DNA of 64,000 nt from Siphonodentalium dalli (lineage: Eukaryota > Mollusca > Scaphopoda > Gadilida > Siphonodentaliidae). Of this stretch, positions 1 through 11,800 are shown piece after piece. Position 1 is the first letter of the stretch; each line of letters opens with the position of its first letter. Under the pieces are notes generated by a model that saw nothing but the letters and a program-made list of their open reading frames with translations, did no database searches and was not told the DNA's origin. The position numbers were made by a program, and so were the translations under genes. The stretch is from assembly GCA_032622095.1 (NCBI GenBank), contig CP136062.1, positions 6,262,001 to 6,326,000 on the forward strand, in the 5' to 3' direction.

Positions 1-1509
1 TCTTAATGCACCTGTTCAATTATGCAAATTACATAAGCTACATCCATTATCTGGTTTAAAATGTCAGATACACACAGACGATTTTCGGACCAAAGTGCAG
101 AAATCGTTCGAATAAATCTCATGTACAGAACCGTCACAGCCATGATTGGTTTGAAATAGAACCGTAACACGCACCCGTGTTGATTACGAGGCCACAGCTC
201 CCAATTATCAACCCCTATCGGGATACTTTCTCAACTATTTTACAAACGAATAACACGGGTATACTTTATAGTCAGTGTTTGTCTTCAGAATGCGTTTCAT
301 AGTTTATACGCCACGAAAAACAAAGAATATTGTGTCCACGTGGCTTGATTTTCAGTGATAACATGTTGACATTCAACCGTTAACTCGCTAAGATCGAGTT
401 AATTGTGGTCTAGATTTCAGGTTTCGATAACACGTCACTTCTACAGCCTCTGTTCGTTCAGGAAAGTATAATATATTCAAGATATCTATAATTATGCGTG
501 ATTTTGTCACAAAAATGATTATTTTCAATCAGAAGGAACCGTAACAAATCAGGCAAGAACCATCACAATACCAGCGATAGAACGACTTCCGATGTAACAG
601 TTCCCACACATTGGCATTAGTCCTACATAAGTTACAATATATTTTATTCTTGTCTTGTTTAACCCATGATCCTGTTTCTATTGACAAGCGACGGTTTCCA
701 CAGCGATATCTCATTAAAGTAATCACGTCGTGTCTTGTTAACTTACATATTTAGTATGGTTCAGTACCAAAATTTATTTTGTAAATTCTATAGGTCGAAC
801 ATGTACCAAGTGAGTTCACCTTTAATTTCGAATCATAGATACAATTTTCAGTTAAAGTTTGTTTGACTGATTCTTTAACATGTGCTGGTTCGAATTCTTC
901 GGTGCCCTGTATAATCAGAATCGCCTGAGTTCACGTCCTGTTTCAACATAACGTTTTACACGACGTGCGCCATAAAAACAATAGACGATCTAAGGGCCGC
1001 AACTCAAGTAAAAATGATCGATCAAATCTGCAGTTCGAACTTGTTCAATATTTTGTTGCGAAAGATCATACAAATATGAATGAAATTGGTTGGCGATTGT
1101 TCGAGTTATCGCGCTATTGGGTATAATATTCCTTAAACTGGCTAAAATAGACAAATTAGAGCCGTAATTCAGATAAAAAGGTCTGCACTAATTTGGATTT
1201 ACATATTTTTTTTTTGTAAAAGTATGGGGAAGTTATCGATATCACAACTACACCAAATTAAAACCACGGTTCAACTGCAGTAACCATGATTTTATTTTAC
1301 CTTGTATAATTTTACCACCAAATCTTTGGACACATCATATTCAGAAATAGTGAATCCCCAGCTAACCACACCGCAATCGAAACGATCTCTAATTTATCGC
1401 CAAATATAAAAAAAAAAAAATCTGTTCAGCGTTTTTCGACGAATTTGTTCTGAAGTTGTCCGCGTAGGTATCTCCTGAGATAATTCATAGCAAACTATGT
1501 CTACATAAT
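1..1509. other. Non-coding stretch downstream of the SGNH gene
   Basis: I see no gene here. The stretch is AT-rich with short ORFs only and no recognised domain. It lies beyond the likely poly(A) signal of the minus-strand SGNH gene, so it is probably intergenic. Confidence 0.5.
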
Positions 1510-1515
1510 TTTATT
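1510..1515 (-). other. Candidate polyadenylation signal of the SGNH gene
   Basis: On the minus strand this reads AATAAA, about 60 bases after the TGA stop at 1576-1578. Distance and orientation suit a short 3' UTR. No transcript data are available, so cleavage here is inferred. Confidence 0.5.
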
Positions 1516-1575
1516 GACGAACGTGTACTTAGTGAAGAGATATGGGATATATTATACCAATGAATTATTTACTGG

Positions 1576-2111
1576 TCATGCGCCGGCACATTCAAGATTA
1601 ATGAAACGTTGCAACACTATATCTAACTTGGCTAGAAGTCCTCCTAGCCGATGGTGTACGCCATCATTTGAATACAATTTATCAAAGAACTCGGACATAT
1701 CCATCCATACCCACGGCGAATGTTTGATGTAAGTTTTTATCTCTAAGTTGTATTTTTTCACGATTTCGGGTGTCTGCTTCCAAAAGTATTTTCTTGATTT
1801 CGGATGTTTCTTGATTTTATGGGATGCCAGCCAAACGACTTTCGGCCACTTTACTGTCGAACTGTTCATCTGTTTCAGTGGTGAGGATATTATCTTCTCG
1901 ATCACTGGACTACTGTTAAAATTAGAGTGAATTCCGTACATAACGACTGCGTACACATTCGTTTCGTTCATGGCTTGGATCAGTCTGTTTCGGAAAAGCC
2001 ACGCCACTCTTGGTGTTAGTACTTTTATCTGGAAGTACTGTACGAGTATTGTTCCGTCACAGACGCGCGTGTTGTTGTATTTCATGGCCAGGTCGTCTTG
2101 AGGATGCTTTT
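1576..2111 (-). CDS. SGNH/PC-esterase-like type II membrane protein, exon 3 (C-terminal half of catalytic domain)
   Basis: Last coding exon of a predicted 366-residue protein. It starts after a good acceptor (TTGTACTTTCAG) and is read in phase 1, matching the phase 1 donor at 21081. It runs to a TGA stop at 1576-1578. Residues are numbered on the spliced model. It carries GIHSN (248-252), which fits the middle SGNH block, and YSNDGVHH near the end, where D338 and H341 form the DxxH motif that supplies catalytic Asp and His in the PC-esterase / trichome-birefringence-like / CASD1-type SGNH group. Several N-x-S/T sequons suggest a luminal domain. In characterised relatives the reaction is transfer or removal of O-acyl groups on glycans; the substrate here is unknown. 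The exon has no stops or frameshifts. What it could also be is an NXPE-like relative; I am confident of the fold, less so of the subfamily. Confidence 0.8.
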
Positions 2112-2619
2112 CTGAAAGTACAAGTCATCAATTTACAATCAACAAGAACACTTAATGCATATAATAAACACCTAACAAAATAAAGCCCCCTTATTATATT
2201 CTGTAATATTTTCTGAGATATTTAAATGGATTTTGATTAAACTTTCCACAAATGATTTGTGGTACCAGATACCTCAAGTGTGCTAAGCACTGTGTTGTGA
2301 GGTGATATATGGCTGAGTGAGCACGAATTGAATGGAAGAGGGGCACTTTTCAAAAGTTACAAAAACACAGGTATATAGAGTGATCACAATCATTTGGGCT
2401 TTGCCTTGGTCACCCACTTCTTGCACGGGCTTGGAACATTCTTATCTGCTGGTACCTCAATGGACTAAATGGTGGGAAACATGGTTTACTGAAAAATGGC
2501 TTCAAATAGACTGATTTCAATAACTATGTGTTGCTCACGGCATGAAGCGTCAAGGGGTCAACCCAAAGGAGTGTGGTTAGACTGAATGGCCTAGGCACGC
2601 AGCGGGCACACTGTGTCCC

Positions 2620-3030
2620 GAAGTTGATACTCATGTTACTCTCTAAAAAACACTGTGTAGAAACGCTACACACTTTGTACACGTATATGTGTAACATCTG
2701 CTCCCCAACAATTATGTGTTGAAACTGTAGAGCAATTTTTGGTACACAAAATATGTGTAGCTCCATACACACATGTATGTGTAGTCGCTATACAATTATG
2801 TGTAGTAAACGTTGGTAGACAGTTACTACACAGTTAGTACACAGATAATACACAGTTAGTGTGTACTTTATTTATACACATTTGTGTGCATAGTACACAG
2901 TAGTGTGTACTTTATTTATACACATCTGTGTAACAACCTACACAATTTTGTAGTATATTGTACCCAGTATTGTGCATATTTGGTACACACACTGTGTACC
3001 AACTAATCTATACACTTTATGTGTAATAAA
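2620..3030. repeat. Simple palindromic ACACA/TGTGT-rich repeat
   Basis: The stretch is dense in TGTGTA and TACACA words, including two near-identical blocks reading GTGTGTACTTTATTTATAC (near 2858 and 2909). Its composition is close to a self-complementary microsatellite. A smaller patch of the same flavour lies at 17150-17240. Confidence 0.7.
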
Positions 3031-3182
3031 TTTACATGCATTCTTTTTGCAAATATTGGACATTTTTGGGTGATGTAGCAACTGTAATGTCGAATCAGAA
3101 TCGCATGGTTGAGGCCACTGAATTTAGGCCATCACAGTAAGAATGTTTGATATTGAAAGCGTTAATTATTAGCCAAAATAAA

Positions 3183-4165
3183 TCATGAAAAACATGCTAT
3201 CATATGTTATATATTCTGAATGGACCTCATATTACATTGACATTTACATGTACTGGTATAATACATTTGCAATGACATTGAAATGGGCAAGAAAAGTTTT
3301 AACTCACTATTTATCTAAGTTTTTCCGGTTCAATATAATTGTTTAATTGCCAATTTATTTTACAGGCAAATGACAATGCCAACTATGGGTGATGTTCGAT
3401 AAATTAAGCCTACTGGTTGTATATCAAATAGCACATTCCTCGGGATTTTATTCTGGGTAACATTTTTCTGACAATGCTGTGTTTTCTCAACAAAATTTAT
3501 CAATATGATACTTTAATTATCAGTTTTTGAAGCCACTTCTTCAATTGACCGGGCACGAGGATCTTCGGATTGACTCCAAGCCACCTCTCCCATGTCAATG
3601 ACATGAAGATCTTTCAAAAACTGAGAATGAAAGTAAATATATTGATAAATTGTGTTGTGAAAACACAGCATTGTCATGAAAAACATGCTATCATATGTTA
3701 TATATGCTGAATGGACCTCATATTACATTGGCATTTACATGTACTGGTATAATAAATTTGTAATGACAATGAAATGGGCAAGAAAAGTTTTAACTCACTA
3801 TTTATCTAAGTTTTTCCGGTTCAATATAATTGTTTAATTGCCATTTGTTTTACAGGCAAATGACAATACCAAATATGGGTGATGTTCGATCAATTAAGCG
3901 TACTGGATGTATATCTTATAGCACATTCCTCGGGATTTTATTCTGGGTAACATTTTTCTGACAATGCTGTGTTTTCTCAACAAAATTTATCAATATGATA
4001 CTTTCATTCTCATTTTTTGAAGCCACTTCTTCAATTGACAGGGCATGAGGATCTTCGGATTGACTCCAAGCCACATCTCCCATGTCAATGACATGAAGAT
4101 CTTTCAAAAACTGAGAATGAAAGTAAATATATTGATAAATTTTGTTGAGAAAACACAGCATTGTC
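3183..4165. repeat. Tandem duplication, 491 bp period, two copies
   Basis: Copy one starts with TCATGAAAAACATGCTATC near 3183 and copy two with the same words at 3674. They stay closely similar over the whole unit. Each unit carries, on the minus strand, a short exon-like segment (about 85 bases beginning TTTTTGAAAGATCTTCATG after a TTCTCAG acceptor-like end). Diverged further copies follow at 4370-4460 and 4720-4810. Confidence 0.85.
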
Positions 4166-4313
4166 AGAAAAATGTTACCCATAATAAAATCCCGAGGAAT
4201 GTGCTATTAGATATACATCCAGTACACTTAATTGATCGAACATCACCCATAGTTGGCATTGTCATTTGCCTGTAAAATAAATTGGCAATTAAACAATTGT
4301 ATTGAACCGGAAA
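3815..4313. repeat. Hairpin with about 180 bp inverted arms
   Basis: The segment 3815-3993 (from TCCGGTTCAATATAATTG) returns as its reverse complement at 4129-4313 (ending TTGAACCGGA), with a loop of about 135 bases. The loop contains the exon-like 85-base segment. This looks like a foldback element, or a local inverted duplication of the 491 bp unit. Confidence 0.8.
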
Positions 4314-4369
4314 AGTTAGATGCAGTCAAGTTTATATTTTAATTGCTTGCATCCAGGATAAGGCATCGA

Positions 4370-4810
4370 AGTCACCCCTTCGATTGACAGGGTATGAGGA
4401 TCTTTAGATTGACCCCAAGTCACCTCTCCTTTGTCAATGACAAGAGGATTTTTCAAAAACTGAGTGAGCATGAAAATATCATTTTGATAAGTTTTGACAA
4501 GAGGACACAACACTCTCCAAAAAGTATTAACCCATTAGTTATCATATACATGTATAACGGATTTGTGGAATGGAGCTTCAGAGAAAGTTGCGGCATTGAA
4601 ATTCATATATACCGGTACAATAAAATGGCAATGACAATACAAACAATGCTATTATGAATAGATTTACATGCATGTTACATGCATTTTAATAATTGCTATT
4701 ATTCTGGAGTCAGCATCGAAGTCACCTCTTCAATTGCCAGGGCATGAGGATCTTTGGAATGATTCCAAGACACCTCTCCCGCATCAATGACATGAGGATT
4801 TTTCGAAAAC
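4370..4810 (-). repeat. Two diverged copies of the 85-base exon-like segment
   Basis: Copies near 4370-4460 and 4720-4810 align on the minus strand with the segments at 3535-3640 and 4030-4110. All four can be read as a peptide resembling FLK-x-x-HVIDxGEVxW-x-x-S-x-DPHALSIEEV. Differences between the third and fourth copies are mostly amino-acid changing, so I read them as decaying repeats, not conserved exons. Confidence 0.55.
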
Positions 4811-4869
4811 TGATCATATATTAAATTTATCGTTTTGATCTGTTTTGAACTTTTGACGAGACAGCACTG

Positions 4870-5928
4870 TCAGATAAGTACTGTTAAAATTTACAAAAGA
4901 AGTTACAATTAAAAGTGGGACCAGCAATTTATGTTGCGTTACATGTACGGTAGTTAGGATACCACCCAGGAATCACTTCTCTATTACTTTCATGGTGTAT
5001 CATGGCAATTAAGATTCAGTATCAATGCTTACATTACAATTCAGAAGCAGAATACACAGAACACTGATAAGGTGTCATCACACCAAACACCAATATTATA
5101 TATGGTCTCTTTGATGTTATTTAATTGTACACCCCACTGACTTATCCTATTTTCAGTAGATAAATACACCCATATTATATTAAACTGACATCGTTTTTCA
5201 ATACAATGTTACCACCATTACTTTGATAGAGGAAAGTTTATTCTCAAAGAGTATAATTATTTTACATGAACTTTATTTTAATGGTATATATTACTATATA
5301 TCCAACAAATGAAGCTGAAAATTCATATTTCATGTGCTGCAGGAGCCTTCAAACTCTAGTTGACACTACAGTAACAGTTGAGGCACAAGCATACATGTTC
5401 ACTGGATAAATGTTATTAGATAGTCCACTTCAGCTGTTTCAGTCAGTTAATAAACTAGAGGAATAATAGTATGACCACTGCTCCAATCCTGTAGTTAGCC
5501 AAAATCAAGGCTTCTTTTACCATGATTTTAATGAACAAAGAACAGAAAATTCCTTAGTTGAATATTGTCAGATCATCAATTACAATAATGTGACTTATCA
5601 TCCATCCCCCTTCACAATAACCTATTACATGGTAATTTACAAAGCATTTGTATGATATTACACGGCTGAAGATTGTCACCCATTTGAGAACTGGTCCATA
5701 AATACTGTTTGTCATCCACCTTGAATGGGAAATTCAACTCATGGCATTTTGAAGCTACAAGTAGTAACATATCATTACTGTATGGTAGACCTCTACTTCC
5801 TGATATAGCACATTTTATATCTGATTATGTAGTCATCCTGAAAAAATAAATATATGAAGTCAGAATTTTAAATCATTTTTTATGTATATCACGGTTTGAA
5901 CTGAACAAAATCTATTATAGCATGGATC
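4870..5928. other. No gene seen
   Basis: AT-rich intronic sequence with no coding signal, tandem array or clear element end that I can support. Confidence 0.5.
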
Positions 5929-5932
5929 TTAA

Positions 5933-6331
5933 AGGTAATCAATCTGATTAAGAACCCCTAAATTACTATTTCTTCGGATTCAGGGGTAAAAAACAAAAAA
6001 TATTTGAGTCGAGGAACCCATCCATCAAAGCTCAGAATGATCAGATATTGTTTTTGTTTAATTTGTAATTTTCTTGAGATGTGTACTAATAATTGCAACA
6101 GAAACATTTATTCAAACATACGAAGATGGATAACTCTAAAATGAAGCACTGAGAACTTCCTTTTGACGGCATGTTCTGGGCCAGAAACAAGAGATAACAA
6201 AACTTCAAAAATTTATATCTGATCACTCTGAGGGTTGATGGGTAGGTTACTCGACTCGAATCAATTATTTTTTTTTACCTCAGAAGCCAAAGAAATAGTC
6301 ATTTATGAGGGTCTAATCGGATTGAGTACCT
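5933..6331. mobile_element. 399 bp non-autonomous TIR element flanked by TTAA (piggyBac-type MITE)
   Basis: The left end reads TTAA-AGGTAATCAATC and the right end GATTGAGTACCT-TTAA, so both sides carry TTAA outside AGGTA/TACCT termini. Imperfect inverted arms of about 125 bases (with TTCGAGTCGAG-like and CAATC words) surround a loop of about 160 bases. TTAA duplications are the hallmark of piggyBac-type insertion. A third arm-like copy lies at 13979-14100 and a short match near 26049. No transposase is present. Kolobok-type elements also use TTAA. Confidence 0.7.
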
Positions 6332-6339
6332 TTAACATT

Positions 6340-8232
6340 TAACCAACCATTTCCCCCCTCTTGTTGATGAAAATCAGGTTCCAGCTATCTAGGTCACTTG
6401 TACCAATGTTAATCATATTTCCCAAACATGAAATGACACACTCTATGATTTCCAGGCTTCAATTTAAAGATGAATTATCTGTTCCCACAACAAGTATATA
6501 GTTTCCTCGGTATAACATAAGAGAAATTAATCAAAAACACCTACCTGGGAACACTACTATCAATTACTATTGATTTACTTATATAATGAGACTATCAAGT
6601 TGCCCTGTGGGACATATATTTGTCACTATTTTTAGAAATAGTTATTGCTCAGAACAAACACGAGCTGTAAACTGTTTAAATATAATCAATATTAAGTATG
6701 CATCAGCTAAGTGCACAATTGTTTGCCTACTCCAAGTGCAGGTGTGGTTTGGTTTTGTATTTACTACACACCAATATTCAATCAAGTAATAATATTTATC
6801 CACTATCTAGGCAAGTTAGTTATATATTGAACATGGCAAGAAATTAAATTAATTCTCTGGTACTGGATAGGCTGTCATGCATGATGTCAAATATGTTGCG
6901 AGTCTCAATGACATCAGGATTGCACTATCGTGGACAAGCTGAAAATTTATACCAACAATGTAATTGAATTTACGAAATATTGCAGCTGTGTAATTAGAAG
7001 TAAAATAAAATAAAATTTTATTCCACACCTATTGACTATTCAACCAAATCTCATAATTGAATACCTATTATTGTATGCCTCTAGGGGAATAGAAGCCAGA
7101 ACTATTTGTGTTGATGTTGTCACCAAGACAGGTGACAAACAGCTATTAAAGGTACATTTAGTATGTCAACAATCAGCTTCAGGTGATGTCCCGATCATAA
7201 TCGGTTATCCATCAGACTTAAATCACAATAAAGGTAGCTGACTCATGGATTGACACAATCGTGTAGAATAAATACAGAACACAACCTGTACCATAATCTC
7301 AAATATATTATCAAAATCATGGTGGACAGTGCATAATTACATTTTGCTCGAGTTTTGCTGTCGCAAAATATATCCATGCACCTTCTGCAACGAGTTCACT
7401 TGATGAAAGATTCTCGATGACACTAGGGGTAACTTAATTTTAGGATCCTGCAAATATTAAAAAAAATCATATTCAATTAAACATGCTGCTGCATGAGTAT
7501 ATGATTCATATTCGATTCAACATCAGCGAAGAATATATCTATATAATATCCCTGTTGAGCTTCGCAGTGCTAAAATGAGTGTTCCGTAAGAAGCACACAT
7601 CGATGGCATTGACGTAGAGTCGAAAGCACCCCCTTATTATGAGAGTAGTTCATCTGGATGATTGATTTCAGCATCCTGACCGACTGTACATGTGCATGTA
7701 GGTTGTGATACATGTGAATCCGATCATGTAGCCCCAATGGCCCGCAAAATTAAAAGATTAGTTGAAATGCAAAAAAGTAACATCATTATATTTTACTCAC
7801 AGACACAGGCTGCCATTGGAAATGTTTTGTCCTCTCACAAATTCCAGATTTATGGCGAAGTTGTCTTGCAGCAAATTCAGAGGATCACATCACTCATTCT
7901 TACGATAAGCTGAGGTTATCTGCAAAAATTAGTAAACACTTATTACAATATTGTTTTCATTAGAAAAAGCTATTACCCAGACTAGTTATTTAATTGCAAT
8001 TGTATACATACACATGAAATCTGAAAATTGGCCACAGCAATAACTTCCCGGGCTATAAAATCGCATACCGGTATGCACTTCACCAACATTCATCAGGGAC
8101 GTGGATGGAGCGTCTCCATTGGGGAGGAATGCACCTTGAATTTGAAATGTATAAAGACACCCTTCCCCACACCCACCTCCTAAAATATCCAACACATGTT
8201 GTATTATATCAGACAAGAAGTCAAATGTGTTT
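6340..8232. other. No gene seen
   Basis: AT-rich intronic sequence. Short ORFs (for example 7032-7241 and 7692-7913) show no recognisable domain, splice context or repeat structure. Confidence 0.5.
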
Positions 8233-8244
8233 TCAAGTTGGAGC

Positions 8245-8532
8245 AGGGGCCCCCGGTGGTCGAATCGGTAGAGTGCCAGGTGTATTACACCGTCACAGGC
8301 CGTCCAACGCTGACGAAGCTGGTTCAAACCCCGTCATAGGAATGGTGACTGGAATCGTGTATCTGGGCAAGTTTGTCAGTTGCTTTCTGGGGGTTGGTGG
8401 TTTCTACACGCAGTGGGGCGATTTCTTGGTGAAGTCAAGCCTCTGAGTGGTCTTTCCTCCACCAGTAAAATTTACAACGTCATGTGTGGCCTAGCGGCTA
8501 GAGTGACGATAAACCCTAATAAACCAAACCAA
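8245..8532 (+). mobile_element. tRNA-derived SINE, full length, with 12 bp target-site duplication
   Basis: The 288-base element is flanked by exact copies of TCAAGTTGGAGC (8233-8244 and 8533-8544). The head is tRNA-like: an A-box-like TGGTCGAATCGG near 8257 and a B box GGTTCAAACCC at 8321-8331, the internal RNA polymerase III promoter. A conserved-looking body (CTGGGCAAG to GGTTGGTGGTTTCT) and a tail with GTGGCCTAGCGGCTAGAGTG and AAACC repeats follow. The same tail occurs inverted at 36990-37100, so this is a dispersed family. The tail probably matches its partner LINE, which I cannot identify here. Confidence 0.9.
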
Positions 8533-8880
8533 TCAAGTTGGAGCCAGTTAAAATTGTGAATTAGAACATAAGTACCAGTAGAATGTCTGCTGAACAGTCT
8601 CTTTAACGACAATAACTTATGATGAACTTATCTTGACCATTTATGTCGCAAGCATCCATAGCGACTCAACTCAAATGTTGAGTTATGTTCTGCATAAAAC
8701 GGGAAAAAAGAAGATAAAATAAAAAAGAGTATTCTCTGTATATGAGCTTTGGTAGCAAGTAAAGTGCAAGTGCACTCTGACCGACTTTAAAATCGCAGAT
8801 GCACAGATTCCCATGGTAATAAATATCTGTGCCATTAAATTTTTTTTTACAAAACATGTCGGAATAATGCAGTTTCCCAT

Positions 8881-11800
8881 GGTAGTGGGGGGGGGGGGGG
8901 ATAATTACAGGAAAACATAAAAAATCGTTCACTTTGTGATAGAAGCGCCAAACTTCCAGAATTTGTTAAGTGGTTGGTGAGTATCACTAAACTGGCTGGT
9001 TCCAGATTTTGGAGGTTACCTTGACCTTCAATTTGACCTTGACCTTTTTGAAAATCTCAGTTTTTGGGTTGGGTGGTTTATGCCATCCTTTTCTTGTGAA
9101 AATCGCATCTTCTCACAGTTTTCTCAATACAATTATAGTTGGGAGGTGACCACGGTTCATTGGCCAAAACATATCTCAATTTTCATAAGATGGCCGCCAA
9201 TATGGCCGCCGGAAGTTGAAAATATGACATTTTTTCACAAATATCTTCTAGTTCAATTCATGCTGTTTGGAACTGGTTGAGTAATGCAACTTTATTTTGT
9301 GTTTTGTATATTAACTGATCATTGGAGCAATTAAATATGCAATTATTGGGGTCCTAACCCCTTCCAATCCCTCAAATATTCGATTTTACAGAACGTGGTA
9401 CAAAATTTTACAAAAAAATCACAATTGGGATTCTAGTCATATTTCAACTAGAAATGAAAAGAACATTGTAATGCAAGTGAGGCATATCATTACCTATGAA
9501 TATTCCAACTCTCTGGAACCAAAAATCTTGCCTTGGCTCAAAATGGCTGCCAAAATGGCCACCAAAATATGGAAAATTGTAAATATTGCACCAGGGTGTC
9601 ATGCAATTGCTTACAAGTTGTGGTTGATGTATAACATTGGCTAATCTGTATTCTATACATTGAATACTAACATGTCTGATACACCATGTTTCACTGTTAC
9701 TATTGTCACCACTGACATCACCAGATATATTGGATTTTTCTCTCACAAACTTGAAATAAATATCGGCAAAAAATAACTTTTCAGGGTTCGACCATTTTTT
9801 CAAATAAAATGCAACTACATTTGGTATCAAATGTGTTTATTCTTTTGACCTATCTTAAATGTGTTACGCTATGGTGTTTATAGACTAAATTGCTCAAGAT
9901 GGCTTCCAAAATGGCAACCAAATTTGTAAAAAGTAAATATTTTACACATATCCAGAAAATTATTCACTGCGTTATCCCAAAAGGTAGCAAATTGTGACTC
10001 AGTTGGTTATTATACATGTTAGTTAATTAACTGACAACTAAGTTCTATTATGTTTATTATTGAAAGGAAATGGGCAGAACTTTGAGACGAAACTGAGATG
10101 AACCATGAGATGTGGGTAGTCTGGCCCATTATGATAAAAAAATTATCAACTGGATACAGGATGGAAGCCAAGATGACAGCAAGGGAGTTACTTTATTATC
10201 GTAGATGAGGATATGTATACCGCGAGTTATTGTATGGTTATGGATGATGTGTGGGTATATGGGGAGTGCCCTGTTGGCAACGGTGGGTTGTATATATATA
10301 TATATGTTGTGGATGTGTTATCATTGATGGTGTATGGGGAGTAGATGCATGATCATGAGTATGGCAAGTGTGGAACTTATGAGAGGTCGTATGTGCGGGT
10401 ATTTGTATATCTGGAAGGGCTCACCATTGGTGATGTGCATATGTATACCTGGATTGACTCTATGATAATGGATATGGCGAATAGGTATACATCTAGTGCT
10501 ATATAGTCCATGGTGAGGTGAATAGGTATACAACGCGTGACCGTATGATCGTGAATGTAGTGAATATGTATACATAGAGTGACTATATGGCCATGTGTCG
10601 GGTGTATGTGTATACCTGGTGTTTATACATGGTGACTCGTGGCTGTATCGTCATTTGTGGTATGTATGGGTAAACCAAGTATGGCTGTATGATCAGGTGT
10701 ACGTGTATAAAGTGGGTGACTATGTTGTCATTTGTGTTGTGTTTATGTACATATGGAGTGACTGAGGTAATGGGTGGGTTGTACATGTGTACCTTGGGTG
10801 GCACAATAACTCAAGGATATGTTAATCAATGGAGAGGTCATGTCAGAGAGTTCTCTATCTTGATGGTGTTTATATACATGGGGGCGTTAAACGCGGAAAA
10901 CGATGGCCACCTATTACCACACAGTCATTACATATATACATAAACACCACAGACATAACAATATAGTGACCCACTGTATACATGTACACCTGACCCATGA
11001 CCACGTCACGATACAGGCACACCGGGGATACTCCTAACATGACCGATAACCATATAGTCATTCCTTGTATACCCATTCAGCTCACCATTGGCAATAAGGG
11101 CACCCCCTGTATACCTATTCTCCAAACACGTGGTCAAATAAATCAATATATACATCGACAATGACCATAAAGTCACTCCGCCGACTCCGGGTATACATAT
11201 GCACATCACCAATGGCCATATAGCCACTCGCTTCATACACACACCTTAACAAATGGTACCTGACCTATGACCGTGTGTACCTATTCAAAACATTCATACA
11301 CGACCATGGTCAATGCTTGCATACATATTCACCTCAACATTGGCCATGTCACTCCCTGTATCCACATAGTCACTCAAGATATACGAATACACCACAGCCA
11401 TGTCAGTATAGCCACTCCATGTATGCATATGCACTTTATCCATGGCCATATAGCCACTTGCTATATACACGTATCCCTTGCCCATGACAATAAAGCAACA
11501 CATGTGTATACTGGTATAACCTACACATGATCATACCGCCACGAGTCACCAAACAGGAACACCAGGTATACTCATACGCCTGACACATGACCATTTTAAT
11601 AGTCACCCCCTGTATAGATGTCCATTATATTTATGATCATACAGTCACTACTTTTAGAACCTACATGTACTCATCTCACCATTGACCATACAATCACTAC
11701 CTGTATACATATATCGACACACATAGTCATATAACCACTCGATATACATATACAGCCCACCCTAGACCATAGATTCACTCCAAGCATACAAGTAAGCCTC

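Noticed and set aside
3535-4810. Mutually exclusive exons of the SGNH gene
   Set aside because: Phase 0 is incompatible with the phase 1 junctions, and differences between copies are mostly amino-acid changing.
8245-8332. Functional tRNA gene
   Set aside because: The A and B boxes are present, but the sequence does not fold as a tRNA, and it continues into a SINE body with a target duplication.
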